From: Nocardioides anomalus
GTDB taxonomy: Bacteria > Actinomycetota > Actinomycetes > Propionibacteriales > Nocardioidaceae
Length of the DNA stretch: 64,000 nt
Assembly (NCBI RefSeq): GCF_011046535.1
Contig: NZ_CP049257.1
Location: 1,984,001 to 2,048,000 of the forward strand
Direction of reading: 5' to 3'
Shown here: in pieces, positions 1-7,998 of the stretch
Layout of the letters: every line of letters begins with the position of its first letter
Numbering within the stretch: position 1 is the first letter of the stretch
The notes under the pieces: model-generated
Seen by the model: the letters and a program-made list of their open reading frames with translations, nothing else
The model's database searches: none
What the model was told of the DNA's origin: nothing
Program-made: the position numbers and the translations under genes

Positions 1-1
1 G

Positions 2-175
2 CGCGAGGGCGCGTCGCTGGAGCTGGAGGAGCTGCGGGACTTCCTGCGCACGCACCTGTCCGGCTACAAGCTGCCGCGCTCGCTCACCCTCGTGCCCCAG
101 GTGCCGCGCAACGCCACCGGCAAGGCGCAGTACCCCGCAGCCAAGGAGATGGCCCTTGCGAACGTCCCTGTGTGA
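2..175 (+). CDS. Acyl-CoA synthetase (AMP-binding), C-terminal fragment
   Basis: Only the last 57 codons lie in the window; the 5' part is cut off by the window edge. The readable end contains the A10-type motif PRNATGKAQY, whose Lys is the residue that contacts the acyl-adenylate in the adenylate-forming (ANL) superfamily, followed by a short tail ending at TGA 173-175. This is the mobile C-terminal subdomain of a fatty-acid or steroid-acid type CoA ligase; the substrate cannot be judged from it. Its end overlaps the start of the downstream flavoprotein gene by 20 nt, so the two are probably cotranscribed and translationally coupled. Confidence 0.75.
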   Translation, partial: REGASLELEELRDFLRTHLSGYKLPRSLTLVPQVPRNATGKAQYPAAKEMALANVPV

Positions 176-1259
176 CACCTTCGGGATCGACTACCCGATC
201 TTCGCCTTCACCCCCTCCGAGCACGTCGCCGCGGCGGTCTCGCGCGCCGGCGGCCTCGGCGTGCTCGGCTGCGTGCGCTTCAACGACACCGACGAGCTCG
301 AGCGGACTCTGACCTGGCTGGACGACAACACCGACGGCAAGCCGTACGGCGTCGACATCGTCATGCCCATGAAGATCCCCACCGAGGGCACCTCGGCCGA
401 CCTGTCGGCGTACATCCCCGAGGACCACAAGCGGTTCGTCGACCAGACGCTGCTCGAGCTCGGCGTCCCGCCGCTGCCCGAGGGCGAGGGCCGCGAGGGC
501 GTGCTCGGCTGGCTGCACTCCGTGGCGCGCAGCCACCTCGACGTGGCCCTCAACCACCGGCCCGTGCTGATCGCCAACGCCCTCGGCTCGCCGCCGGTCG
601 ACGTCATCGAGAAGGCCCACGAGCACGGCGTCAAGGTCGCGGCCCTGGCCGGCGCGGCCAAGCACGCGCTGCGCCACGTGGAGAACGGCGTCGACATCAT
701 CGTGGCCCAGGGCTACGAGGCCGGCGGCCACACCGGCGAGGTCGCCTCGATGGTGCTGACGCCCGACGTCGTCGACGCCGTCGGGCCCGACGTCCCCGTC
801 CTCGGCGCCGGCGGCATCGGCTCGGGGCGCCAGGTCGCCGCCTCGCTCGCCCTCGGCGCGCAGGGCGTGTGGACCGGCTCGATCTGGCTCGGCACCGAGG
901 AGTACCGCAACCTCGCCTCCAACCGGGGCTGGGAGACGGCCTTCCTCCGCGCCACCTCTTCCGACACCGTCCGCACCCGCATCTACACCGGCAAGCCGGC
1001 GCGCCTGCTCAAGACGCGGTGGACCGAGGCGTGGGCGTCGCAGGACGCCCCCGAGCCGCTGCCCATGCCGCTGCAGAACCTCCTCGTCGCCGAGGCCCAC
1101 AACCGCATCAACGCCTCCCACGACCCCGACGTCATCTCCATGCCGATCGGCCAGGTCGTCGGGCGGATGAACGCCGTGCGCCCCGTCGCCGACGTGGTGG
1201 CCAGCCTGGTCGAGGAGTACGACGAGGCGGTGGCCCGGCTGGAGACCTACCGCAAGTAG
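156..1259 (+). CDS. Nitronate monooxygenase / 2-nitropropane dioxygenase family flavoprotein
   Basis: A 367-residue FMN-dependent TIM-barrel protein of the NMO/enoyl-reductase (FabK-like) family. The N-terminus LCDTFGIDYPIFAF is the usual family start and supports the TTG at 156, although this overlaps the preceding ligase gene by 20 nt. Phosphate-binding loop residues are visible at AGGIGSGRQVAASLALGA (about 210-228), and GYEAGGHTGE (about 188-197) is the typical active-site stretch. The family oxidises nitronates or reduces enoyl groups, and some actinobacterial members act in sterol-derived acid catabolism. Pairing with an acyl-CoA ligase suggests a role in acyl or ring degradation. The exact substrate is unknown. 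The 3' end overlaps the convergent hydrolase by 13 nt. Confidence 0.85.
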   Translation: MRTSLCDTFGIDYPIFAFTPSEHVAAAVSRAGGLGVLGCVRFNDTDELERTLTWLDDNTDGKPYGVDIVMPMKIPTEGTSADLSAYIPEDHKRFVDQTLLELGVPPLPEGEGREGVLGWLHSVARSHLDVALNHRPVLIANALGSPPVDVIEKAHEHGVKVAALAGAAKHALRHVENGVDIIVAQGYEAGGHTGEVASMVLTPDVVDAVGPDVPVLGAGGIGSGRQVAASLALGAQGVWTGSIWLGTEEYRNLASNRGWETAFLRATSSDTVRTRIYTGKPARLLKTRWTEAWASQDAPEPLPMPLQNLLVAEAHNRINASHDPDVISMPIGQVVGRMNAVRPVADVVASLVEEYDEAVARLETYRK

Positions 1260-2119
1260 CCCAGCAGCGCCCGTGCGACCTCCTCGGGCGCCTCCTCGGC
1301 CTGGTGGTGCCCGCTGTCCACGACCCGGTGGGTGAGCGGCTGCTCCAGCCACGGCGCCCAGATCGCGGCCGGGTCGCCGTGGATGTCCAGGTCGTCCCGG
1401 GCCGACTCCAGCAGCATCGTCTGGCAGGCGATCCGCCGGCCCGCCGCCCGGTCGGCCTCGTCGTGCGCGCGGTCGACGCCAAGGCCCGCGCGGTAGTCCT
1501 CGCACATCCCGTGCACCACCGCGGGGTCGCGGAGGGCGGCCCACACGTCGGCGTGGTTCTCCGGACCGAGCTGCTCCGGCGGCGGGGTCGCGTACCACCC
1601 GTCGGGATCGGCGCTGATCACCCGCTCGGCCGGCTTCTCGGTCTGGCCCAGGAACCACCAGTGCCACCACGCCTGCGCGAACCGCGCGTCCGTCCGCTCG
1701 AGGTGCTCGACCAGCGGCAGCCCGTCCATGACCACCAGCCGGGTCACCGCGCCGGGGTGGTCGAGCGCGGTCCGGTACGCCACTGCCGACCCGCGGTCGT
1801 GGCCGACCACGGCGAACCGCTCGTGGCCGAGGTGCGCCATCAGCGCCACCACGTCGCCGGCCATCGCCCGCTTCGACGACTGGCTGTGGTCCGGCCGGTC
1901 GGGCGGCAGCGTCGAGCGGCCGTAGCCGCGCAGGTCCGGGCAGACCACCGTGTGCTCGGCGGCGAGCAGCGGCGCCACCGCGTGCCAGGTCGTGTGGGTG
2001 CGGGGGTGGCCGTGCAGCAGCACCACCGGGCTCCCCGAGCCGCCGTGGCGCACCCGCAGCGTCACCTCGTCGACGTCGACGTGCTCGAGGGTGAACCCGG
2101 GGAAGGAGGTGTCCGGCAC
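1247..2119 (-). CDS. Alpha/beta hydrolase, haloacetate dehalogenase/epoxide hydrolase-like
   Basis: A 290-residue alpha/beta hydrolase. HGHPRTHTTW near residue 35 forms the oxyanion region. GHDRGS near residue 100 places an Asp, not a Ser, at the nucleophile elbow, as in fluoroacetate/haloalkane dehalogenases and epoxide hydrolases. DSGHHQAEE near the C-terminus supplies the catalytic His. GTG at 2119 was chosen because the upstream in-frame extension is low-complexity and unlike any hydrolase N-terminus. No strong ribosome binding site is visible. The gene is convergent with the upstream flavoprotein gene. The physiological substrate (halogenated acid, epoxide or ester) cannot be told from sequence. 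Confidence 0.8.
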   Translation of the reverse strand: MPDTSFPGFTLEHVDVDEVTLRVRHGGSGSPVVLLHGHPRTHTTWHAVAPLLAAEHTVVCPDLRGYGRSTLPPDRPDHSQSSKRAMAGDVVALMAHLGHERFAVVGHDRGSAVAYRTALDHPGAVTRLVVMDGLPLVEHLERTDARFAQAWWHWWFLGQTEKPAERVISADPDGWYATPPPEQLGPENHADVWAALRDPAVVHGMCEDYRAGLGVDRAHDEADRAAGRRIACQTMLLESARDDLDIHGDPAAIWAPWLEQPLTHRVVDSGHHQAEEAPEEVARALLGYLR

Positions 2120-2204
2120 GGACGCGCGGTACCCGTCCCCGGCCGGCGACGGGCACCCGGCCAGTGTGGTGCGGCACCCGGGCGCTGCGCCTGGGCTCCG
2201 GGGC

Positions 2205-2216
2205 TCAACCGGTTGA
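2205..2216. promoter_or_regulatory. Perfect 12-bp palindrome, operator-like
   Basis: TCAACCGGTTGA is a perfect inverted repeat 85 bp upstream of the hydrolase start at 2119. It sits in the 262-bp space (2120-2381) between that gene and the end of the methyltransferase-like gene. This spacer holds no convincing ORF. The position fits a dimeric repressor operator, but no cognate regulator gene is adjacent. Function is inference only. Confidence 0.35.
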
Positions 2217-2381
2217 TCGCCACCGGCTGCGGCGTGGGTGGTGCCCGCTCTCCCGGAAGCACCGTCGCGTCCCCGCCTCTGGATCCCGCGCCACGTCCTC
2301 GAGCTGAACGCCGAGGAGGTCACCGGCCGCTGCGAGGGCGGGACGGCCCGGCTCCGGTCGGCTGCCCGGCGCACCGCTGCG

Positions 2382-2873
2382 CTACTGGACCTGACTCGCG
2401 TCCCAGGTCCGCAGCCGCGGCCACCACCCGGGCACCGCGGCGCGGTAGCGCTCGTACGACGCACCGAACCGGTCGGCCAGCCGCGGCTCCTCGTAGCCCT
2501 TGACGAAGCCCACCACCGCGACGAGGAACACCACCAGCCAGATCGCGACGCCGGCGCTGCGGAACAGCAGCGCCTGACCGGCGACGGCGGCGGCCACGCC
2601 GAGGTACATCGGGTTGCGCACGAAGCGGTAGAGGCCGCCGACGACCAGCTCCTCGGTGGGCAGGACCGGGGCGGGCGTGCCGCGCCCCTCGGTGACGAAG
2701 CGCGCGAAGCAGGCGACGACGGCGGCCGCGCCGAGCGCCACCAGCGCGACGCCGAGCACGCCGGGTGGTCCGAGGTGCGGGTGGGCCCAGCCGGTCACGA
2801 GCCACGGGACCAGGGCGGCGTTGCCTCCGGGCGCGACGACGAAGAACACCACGGTGCCCAGCGCCGCCCGCAC
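2382..2873 (-). CDS. Isoprenylcysteine carboxyl methyltransferase-family membrane protein
   Basis: A 163-residue integral membrane protein with about four hydrophobic segments (residues 1-25, 35-60, 85-125). The conserved family stretch GLYRFVRNPMYLG lies near residues 80-92, followed by EEPRLADRFGASYERYRAAV. This is the ICMT/PEMT (NnrU-like) fold, which methylates isoprenoid or phospholipid substrates using SAM at the membrane. GTG start at 2873. Only 4 nt separate it from the luciferase-like gene upstream, so it is the last gene of a PLD / luciferase-like / ICMT transcription unit. The substrate in bacteria is generally unknown. Confidence 0.8.
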   Translation of the reverse strand: MRAALGTVVFFVVAPGGNAALVPWLVTGWAHPHLGPPGVLGVALVALGAAAVVACFARFVTEGRGTPAPVLPTEELVVGGLYRFVRNPMYLGVAAAVAGQALLFRSAGVAIWLVVFLVAVVGFVKGYEEPRLADRFGASYERYRAAVPGWWPRLRTWDASQVQ

Positions 2874-2877
2874 GGTC

Positions 2878-3879
2878 TCAGTCTGTCGCCGGTGTCCAGC
2901 CCAGCGCCGGGCCGAGGTGCTCGGCCAGGTCGGTCAGGATCTGCTCGTAGTCCTCGGGCCGGAAGCTGAACGGCAGCGCGAAGGCGACCTCGTCGACGCG
3001 CCGGAAGCCGGCGTGGGCGGACAGCTGCTCGGCGAGCTCGGCGGAGGTGCCGACCAGGTCGGGGGAGAAGAGCATGCCGGGGCCCTGGAGGGTGCGGGTC
3101 CGGGGCAGGCGCGCGGCGGCGTACGCGCGGTAGCGCTCCGCCTGGTCGGCGGTGGCGGAGTCGGTGGGGATGACCACGAGCCCCTGCGAGACCCGGCCCT
3201 CGGGGTGGCGGTCGCGGAAGGCGTCGATCTGCTCGGCCTGCACCTCGGGGAAGTCGGTGCGGCCGTCCTCGGGCTTGAGCACGCTGCTGGTCAGGAAGTT
3301 CATCCGGTGCTCGCCCGCCCACTGGGCCGAGCGCAGCGAGGCGCCGCCGTACCAGAGCCGCTCGCGCAGCCCGGCGGAGTGCGGCTCGACGCGGTCCGAC
3401 CACTCCTCCACGATGCCCTCGGGCCCGCGGAACGTCGTCGCGGGCGAGCCCTCGACGAAGCGCAGCAGCCGCTCGACCCGCTCGTAGGTGAAGTCCTCGG
3501 CGTCGGCGGTGTCGGGGTAGAGCGCGGCTCGTACGTCGTCCCAGTGCATCGGCGGGCCGACGCTGACGCCGGGGTTGAGCCGGCCGCCGCTGAGCACGTC
3601 GACGGTGGCCAGGTCCTCGGCCAGGCGGAGCGGGTTCTCCCAGCCGAGCGGGATGACCGCCGTGCCGAGCTCGATGCGCGAGGTGCGCTGGGTCGCGGCG
3701 GCGAGCACGGCGACCGGCGAGGAGATGCCAAACTGCAGGTGCCGGTGGCGCACCCACGCGCTGTCGAAGCCGAGCCTCTCGCCGAGCTCGATGATCCCGA
3801 GCGTGGTCTCGTGGCCCGCCGCCGGCGCGGCCGGGTCGAAGAGCCCGATGGTCAGGAAGCCGAGCCTGCGCAGCGCCAC
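2878..3879 (-). CDS. Luciferase-like (LLM class) flavin-dependent oxidoreductase
   Basis: A 333-residue bacterial luciferase-like monooxygenase with the TIM-barrel hallmarks: RRLGFLTIGLF at the N-terminus, ERLGFDSAWVRHRHLQFG near residue 40, the IELGTAVIPLGW strand, and LSGGRLNPGVSVG near residue 100. GTG at 3879, preceded by a weak GAGG, gives the canonical family N-terminus and leaves a 14-nt gap after the phospholipase D-like gene. Members use reduced FMN or F420; which is used here is not evident. Function is predicted only at family level. Confidence 0.85.
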   Translation of the reverse strand: MALRRLGFLTIGLFDPAAPAAGHETTLGIIELGERLGFDSAWVRHRHLQFGISSPVAVLAAATQRTSRIELGTAVIPLGWENPLRLAEDLATVDVLSGGRLNPGVSVGPPMHWDDVRAALYPDTADAEDFTYERVERLLRFVEGSPATTFRGPEGIVEEWSDRVEPHSAGLRERLWYGGASLRSAQWAGEHRMNFLTSSVLKPEDGRTDFPEVQAEQIDAFRDRHPEGRVSQGLVVIPTDSATADQAERYRAYAAARLPRTRTLQGPGMLFSPDLVGTSAELAEQLSAHAGFRRVDEVAFALPFSFRPEDYEQILTDLAEHLGPALGWTPATD

Positions 3880-3893
3880 GCCTCGATTGTGGC

Positions 3894-5477
3894 TCAGAAC
3901 CCGTCGGTCTTCTGCAGCGGCTTGGGCCGGCCGTCCGGGTCGTGCAGGAACAGGTACGCCGGGAGCGCGAGCGCGCGGGCCGCCGGCGAGACCTCTGGGG
4001 GCTCCAGCTTGCGCAGCCGCCCGCGCGGGCGCGGGCCGACCCGACCGCCGGCGTGCCAGGCGTCGAGCGCGGCCGCGCACTCAGCGTAGGCGCGGAACAT
4101 GCCCTCCGGGCTGACGCAGTCGTCCAGGGGGTCGGTCCGGTCCAGGTGCTCGCCGGCCAGGCGCAGTCGCAGCGTCCGCGCGTACTCACCGGCGGTGTCC
4201 AGCACGACCGCGGACAGCTCGGAGTCGTGCGTCCAGGAGCGGCGGTTGAAGTTGTCCGAGCCGATGGTGGTCCAGGTGTCGTCGACCATGCAGGTCTTGG
4301 CGTGCACGTAGATGGGCGTGCCCTCGGCGTTCTCGATGCCGTAGACGGCGACCCGGTCCGGCGCCGTGCGGGCCATGTCGAGCATCGCGCGCCGCCGGCC
4401 GACCATCTGCGCGGTGCGCTGGAAGCCCTCCACGTCGGGGTGCATCGGCACGACGGCGATGACGTGCAGGTCGGGGTGCCGGCCCAGCGCCTCGGTGAAG
4501 ACGTTGCCGACGTGGTCGCCCCAGAGGTACTGGTCCTCGACGTAGACCAGGTGCCGGGCCCGCTCGACCGCCTTGGTGTAGCCGCGCGCCACGCTGCGCT
4601 CGCCCCCGCGCGCGAAGGCGTAGTCGCGGCCCTGGCGCAGGTTCGGGTAGGTCCGCAGCAGTTGCACGACGTGCGTCGCGCCCTCCACCGGCGGGGGCGG
4701 CGGCGCCTGCTCCGGCAGCGGGTCGGGCTCGGTGTCCAGGCCGCGGAGCTTGTCGCGCAGGAGGATGACCGGGCTGTGGCTGAGCGTGGTCGGGTCCTCC
4801 CACCGCTCGCGGAAGACCGTCTCCACGTCGTGCACCGCCGGCCCCTGGATGGCGGCCTGGAGGTCGTGCCAGGGCGGCGTGGCGCCGTACTCCTCGGCCA
4901 TCGCGTCCAGCGGCTGCGGGTCGCCGCGGTGCTCGGCGTCGTCGCGGCGCGAGTGGCACAGGTCGATGCCGCCGACGTAGGCGATGTCGCGGGTCGGGTC
5001 GTCGCCGTGCCGGATCACGACCATCTTCTGGTGGTGCGAGCCGCCGGTGCGCACCCGCATGTCGAGGATCGCCTCGACGCCGCGCTTCTGCAGGGTCCGG
5101 CCGAGGCGGAGGTTCTCGTCGGCGGTGAAGCCGATCGCGCTGGAGTGCGAGCGCCACACCAGCCCGCGCACGTCCACGCCACGCTCGTCCGCCCGCCCGA
5201 GCACCTCGGCGACCTCGCTGCCCGGCTCGTCGGTGAGCCGCTCGTCGGCGTCGCCCTGCCAGTCGGTGAAGAAGATGAGGTCGCCCGGCCGGGTCGCCTC
5301 GATGCGCTCGTACAGCTCGGCGAAGTACGTCGCCCCGTGGACGAGCGGGCGGACCAGGTTGCCCTCCGACCACGCCTGCTGGCCCGGGTGCTGGTCGTCC
5401 AGCCGCGTCGCGGGGTTTCCCCGCTCGTCCTGGGTGAGCAGCCAGTCGGTGAGGGCGGGGTCGGGCACGTCTCCCAC
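3894..5477 (-). CDS. Phospholipase D-like HKD family protein
   Basis: A 527-residue protein with two PLD half-domains. The second HKD motif is canonical (VHAKTCMVDD, about residue 392, followed by GSDNFNRRS). The first is HHQKMVVIRHGDD near residue 148, with the His and Lys present but Arg where Asp usually stands, followed by YVGGIDLCHSRRDD. There is no signal peptide and no N-terminal membrane helix, unlike cardiolipin synthases, so a cytosolic phosphatidyltransferase or phosphodiesterase acting on phospholipids is likely. GTG start at 5477. First gene of a three-gene minus-strand unit, divergent from the small zinc-ribbon gene. Confidence 0.85.
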   Translation of the reverse strand: MGDVPDPALTDWLLTQDERGNPATRLDDQHPGQQAWSEGNLVRPLVHGATYFAELYERIEATRPGDLIFFTDWQGDADERLTDEPGSEVAEVLGRADERGVDVRGLVWRSHSSAIGFTADENLRLGRTLQKRGVEAILDMRVRTGGSHHQKMVVIRHGDDPTRDIAYVGGIDLCHSRRDDAEHRGDPQPLDAMAEEYGATPPWHDLQAAIQGPAVHDVETVFRERWEDPTTLSHSPVILLRDKLRGLDTEPDPLPEQAPPPPPVEGATHVVQLLRTYPNLRQGRDYAFARGGERSVARGYTKAVERARHLVYVEDQYLWGDHVGNVFTEALGRHPDLHVIAVVPMHPDVEGFQRTAQMVGRRRAMLDMARTAPDRVAVYGIENAEGTPIYVHAKTCMVDDTWTTIGSDNFNRRSWTHDSELSAVVLDTAGEYARTLRLRLAGEHLDRTDPLDDCVSPEGMFRAYAECAAALDAWHAGGRVGPRPRGRLRKLEPPEVSPAARALALPAYLFLHDPDGRPKPLQKTDGF

Positions 5478-5536
5478 AGTGCCCGATCCGGTCCTGCGGG
5501 TACCGCCCGGGCCGGTCCGGACCCGAGAGGAGCCCC

Positions 5537-5710
5537 GTGTACGCCGACAACCGCCCCTGCCAGGTGTGTGGCGCCGAGGTCGAGCTGCGCGCCCGCACCG
5601 CCGACGACATCGGCGACACCGAGGGTGCCGCCGCGCCCGACGCCACGGTGGACGAGCGCGTCTGCACCCACGCCGACTGCCCCACCCGCCGCGGCGAGGG
5701 CCAGCCCTAG
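5537..5710 (+). CDS. Small Cys-rich (zinc ribbon-like) protein, 57 aa
   Basis: A 57-codon gene. GTG at 5537 is preceded at ideal distance by GAGAGGAG (5525-5532), which decides the start. The product has a CQVC pair at residues 8-11 and CTHADC at 43-48, together a likely four-Cys zinc-binding knuckle, separated by an acidic/Ala-rich middle. It is not recognised as a named family. The gene diverges from the phospholipase D-like gene (60 bp apart) and overlaps the PhoX-like gene by 4 nt tail to tail. The strong ribosome binding site and coding-type composition argue that it is real. Confidence 0.65.
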   Translation: MYADNRPCQVCGAEVELRARTADDIGDTEGAAAPDATVDERVCTHADCPTRRGEGQP

Positions 5711-7146
5711 CCCGCCCGCCGCAGCCGGTGCCAGGGGCCCTCGATCACGCAGGTGACGCCCGGGTACTGCACGTTCACGAACAGCCGCGACCCGTCCGGC
5801 GACCAGCGCGGCCCGGCCATCTCGCTCGCGCCGTACTTCCCAGGCCCCGGGTAGTCGTCGGGCGCCCAGTAGTGCAGGTCGAGCGGCTCGATGACCTGGG
5901 CCAGGTCCACGATCCGGCCCCGCGGCGTCAGCACGCGCAGGAAGTTGGTGCCGCCGGGGTCCTCGCCGTCGCCGTCCTCGGCCATCACCACCAGGTCGCG
6001 GCGACCACCCGCCTCGATGGCGTCGGGCTGGTTGAGGACGGTGGCACTGCGCGACTCGAACAGCAGCGTGAGCCGACCGCGGTGGTCGCCGCGCGGCTCG
6101 TAGCGCCAGACCTGACCCTGCCCGGCGTCGCCGGCCTCGCTGGCCAAGAAGACCACGCCGCCGTCGTGCCACGCGGCGCCCTCGAGGCCGTAGAAGCGCG
6201 CGCCGCCCAGCCGGCGGCCCTGGAGGTAGACCGCTCCCGGCTCGTCCTCGGCGTCAGAGGGGTCCGGGTGCTTGATGTCCACCCAGTGGCACGGCAGCGA
6301 CTCGCCGACGCGCTGGCCCGAGGCGGTGTCGTAGCGCGGCTCGCCGGTGATCGCGAGCATCTGCAACCGGCCGCCGCGGTGCAGCTTCCCGGGCCGGTCG
6401 GGCAGGTAGCGGTAGAACCCGTCGCCCGGGTCGCCGTTGTCCTCGGTCATGTAGACCACGCCGGTGCGCGGGTCGATCGGTGCGCACTCGTGCTCGAAGC
6501 GGCCCATGGCCCGGATCGGCTCGGGCCGGACCGGCCGGGTGGCGTCGGCCGGCACCTCGAAGACGTAGCCGTGCGGCTTCTCGAAGCCCGCGCCGGTGCC
6601 GTCGGTGGTCTCCTCGCAGGACAGCCAGGTGCCCCACGGCGTTGGGGAGCCGCTGCAGTTGCTGAGCGTGCCGTTGAGGACCAGGAAGCTCTCGAGCAGG
6701 CCGCCGGTCGCGCTCCAGCGGCTGGACGTGACACCGCCCGGCGCGGCACGGTCGTACGCGCGCTCGCCGCCGATCGAGCGCTGGGCGGCACCGGGGATGT
6801 CGAGGTCGACCTCGTGGTTGCGCAGCAGCCGCAGCTCGCCGCGGGTGCCGGTCCGGAAGAGCGCCTGCCCGTCGTGGCAGCCGGGCGTCGCCAGCCCGTC
6901 GCTCATCGGCGTCCCTGCACGGCCGAACGTCGTGTAGCTGAACCCCTCGGGCAGGGCCAGCTCCGGCCCGGCCGGGCGGAGGGGCCCGAGGGGCTCGACC
7001 GCGCGCGGCTCGGCCGCCTCCGCGGTGTCGGACCAGGGTCCGCCGAGCGCTCCGGCCAGTCCGGGGCCGACCAGGCCGAGGCCGGCCAGGGCGAGCAGCT
7101 GGCGGCGGCTGGCGGCGGGGGTGAGGTGCGGGTGGGGATCGGTCAC
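5707..7146 (-). CDS. PhoX-family (DUF839) exported alkaline phosphatase-like protein
   Basis: A 479-residue protein with a twin-arginine signal (SRRQLLALAGLGLVGPGLAG, residues 13-32) ending in an Ala-rich cleavage region. The mature part shows PhoX beta-propeller features: LRNHEVD near 120, TWLSCEETTDG near 178, and YMTEDNGDPGDGFYRYLP near 235, which carries acidic calcium/iron ligands. PhoX enzymes are secreted calcium- and iron-dependent phosphomonoesterases that release phosphate from organic esters. Folding in the cytosol before Tat export fits the metal cofactor. The gene is convergent with the zinc-ribbon gene. No obvious Pho box was identified upstream. Confidence 0.85.
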   Translation of the reverse strand: MTDPHPHLTPAASRRQLLALAGLGLVGPGLAGALGGPWSDTAEAAEPRAVEPLGPLRPAGPELALPEGFSYTTFGRAGTPMSDGLATPGCHDGQALFRTGTRGELRLLRNHEVDLDIPGAAQRSIGGERAYDRAAPGGVTSSRWSATGGLLESFLVLNGTLSNCSGSPTPWGTWLSCEETTDGTGAGFEKPHGYVFEVPADATRPVRPEPIRAMGRFEHECAPIDPRTGVVYMTEDNGDPGDGFYRYLPDRPGKLHRGGRLQMLAITGEPRYDTASGQRVGESLPCHWVDIKHPDPSDAEDEPGAVYLQGRRLGGARFYGLEGAAWHDGGVVFLASEAGDAGQGQVWRYEPRGDHRGRLTLLFESRSATVLNQPDAIEAGGRRDLVVMAEDGDGEDPGGTNFLRVLTPRGRIVDLAQVIEPLDLHYWAPDDYPGPGKYGASEMAGPRWSPDGSRLFVNVQYPGVTCVIEGPWHRLRRAG

Positions 7147-7214
7147 GGCCGGACGCTAGGGGCGCCCGGCGGCGCGGTGCTGAACGCCGGGTGAAGGTCA
7201 GCCGTCGAGTGGGC

Positions 7215-7874
7215 TCAGGTGCGTGCGGTCAGGTAGTAGCACGGCACGGCGGCGCCGTCGCCGTAGCCGTCGGGGAGGTACGGCGCCGGCCCGGTCAGGT
7301 CCTCCAGGTGCCAGAGCCCGTCCGCGGTGAGCCGCTCGACCACCCCGGCGCAGTCCCGGTCGTGCCACAGGTCCTCGCGCTGGGTGACCACCACCAGCCC
7401 GCCCGGTCGCACCACCCGGGCCAGCTCGCGCCAGAACGCCTCGACCTCGGGCAGGTAGGTCATCACCCCGACGCACACGGCCGCGTCCGCGCTGTCGTCG
7501 GCCACCGGCAACGGCCGCTGGAGGTCGGTCCGCTCGAGCGCGTCGTACCCGCCGGCCTCGCCCGCCAGGTCCAGCGACGCCTGCGACAGGTCCAGGCCGA
7601 CCAGTCGGCCGGCGTACCCCTGCGTGCGGAGCTCGCGCCCGACCAGCCCGGTCCCGCACCCGACGTCGAGGACGTCGGCGGCCTCGGGGTGTCGGTTCCG
7701 CACGGTCCGGGCCACCACCACCGGCGCCTGGTAGGACCACGACGCCAGGTCGTCGTCGTAGCTCGCCGCCCACGCGTCGTAGCGCTCGGCGACCGCGCCC
7801 GGCTCGCTCGGGTCCGCGCTCAGCCAGTCGCTGATCGGGACGTCGTTGCCGGCCACCCGGTCAGGGTCCCACAC
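7215..7874 (-). CDS. Class I SAM-dependent methyltransferase
   Basis: A 219-residue Rossmann-fold methyltransferase. Motif I is VLDVGCGTGLVGREL (near residue 68), motif II is GLDLSQASLDLA, then SADAAVCVGVMTYLPE and the post-motif RPGGLVVVTQRE. The domain begins with AERYDAWAASYDDDL, typical of Methyltransf_11/25 small-molecule methyltransferases. GTG at 7874 or GTG at 7856 could start translation, as neither has a clear ribosome binding site; the longer form is given. The neighbouring AraC-like gene is divergent. The substrate is unknown. Confidence 0.8.
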   Translation of the reverse strand: MWDPDRVAGNDVPISDWLSADPSEPGAVAERYDAWAASYDDDLASWSYQAPVVVARTVRNRHPEAADVLDVGCGTGLVGRELRTQGYAGRLVGLDLSQASLDLAGEAGGYDALERTDLQRPLPVADDSADAAVCVGVMTYLPEVEAFWRELARVVRPGGLVVVTQREDLWHDRDCAGVVERLTADGLWHLEDLTGPAPYLPDGYGDGAAVPCYYLTART

Positions 7875-7998
7875 GGGGCGGGCCGGGACGCGGCGGCAGC
7901 GTGCACGACGGCCACCGCGCCGGTGTGCCGGTGAGACGCAGGTCCGCAAGCCTGATCAGGCGGTCGCGTCGGTTCCGCGGCACAGTGGTGGCGTGGCG

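Noticed and set aside
156..1259. Assignment of the flavoprotein as IpdC of the steroid HIP pathway
   Set aside because: The NMO family fits, but the N-terminus and gene context do not specifically match IpdC, and the locus lacks other ipd genes.
3894..5477. Cardiolipin synthase
   Set aside because: The two N-terminal membrane helices of Cls proteins are missing and the first HKD motif is atypical.
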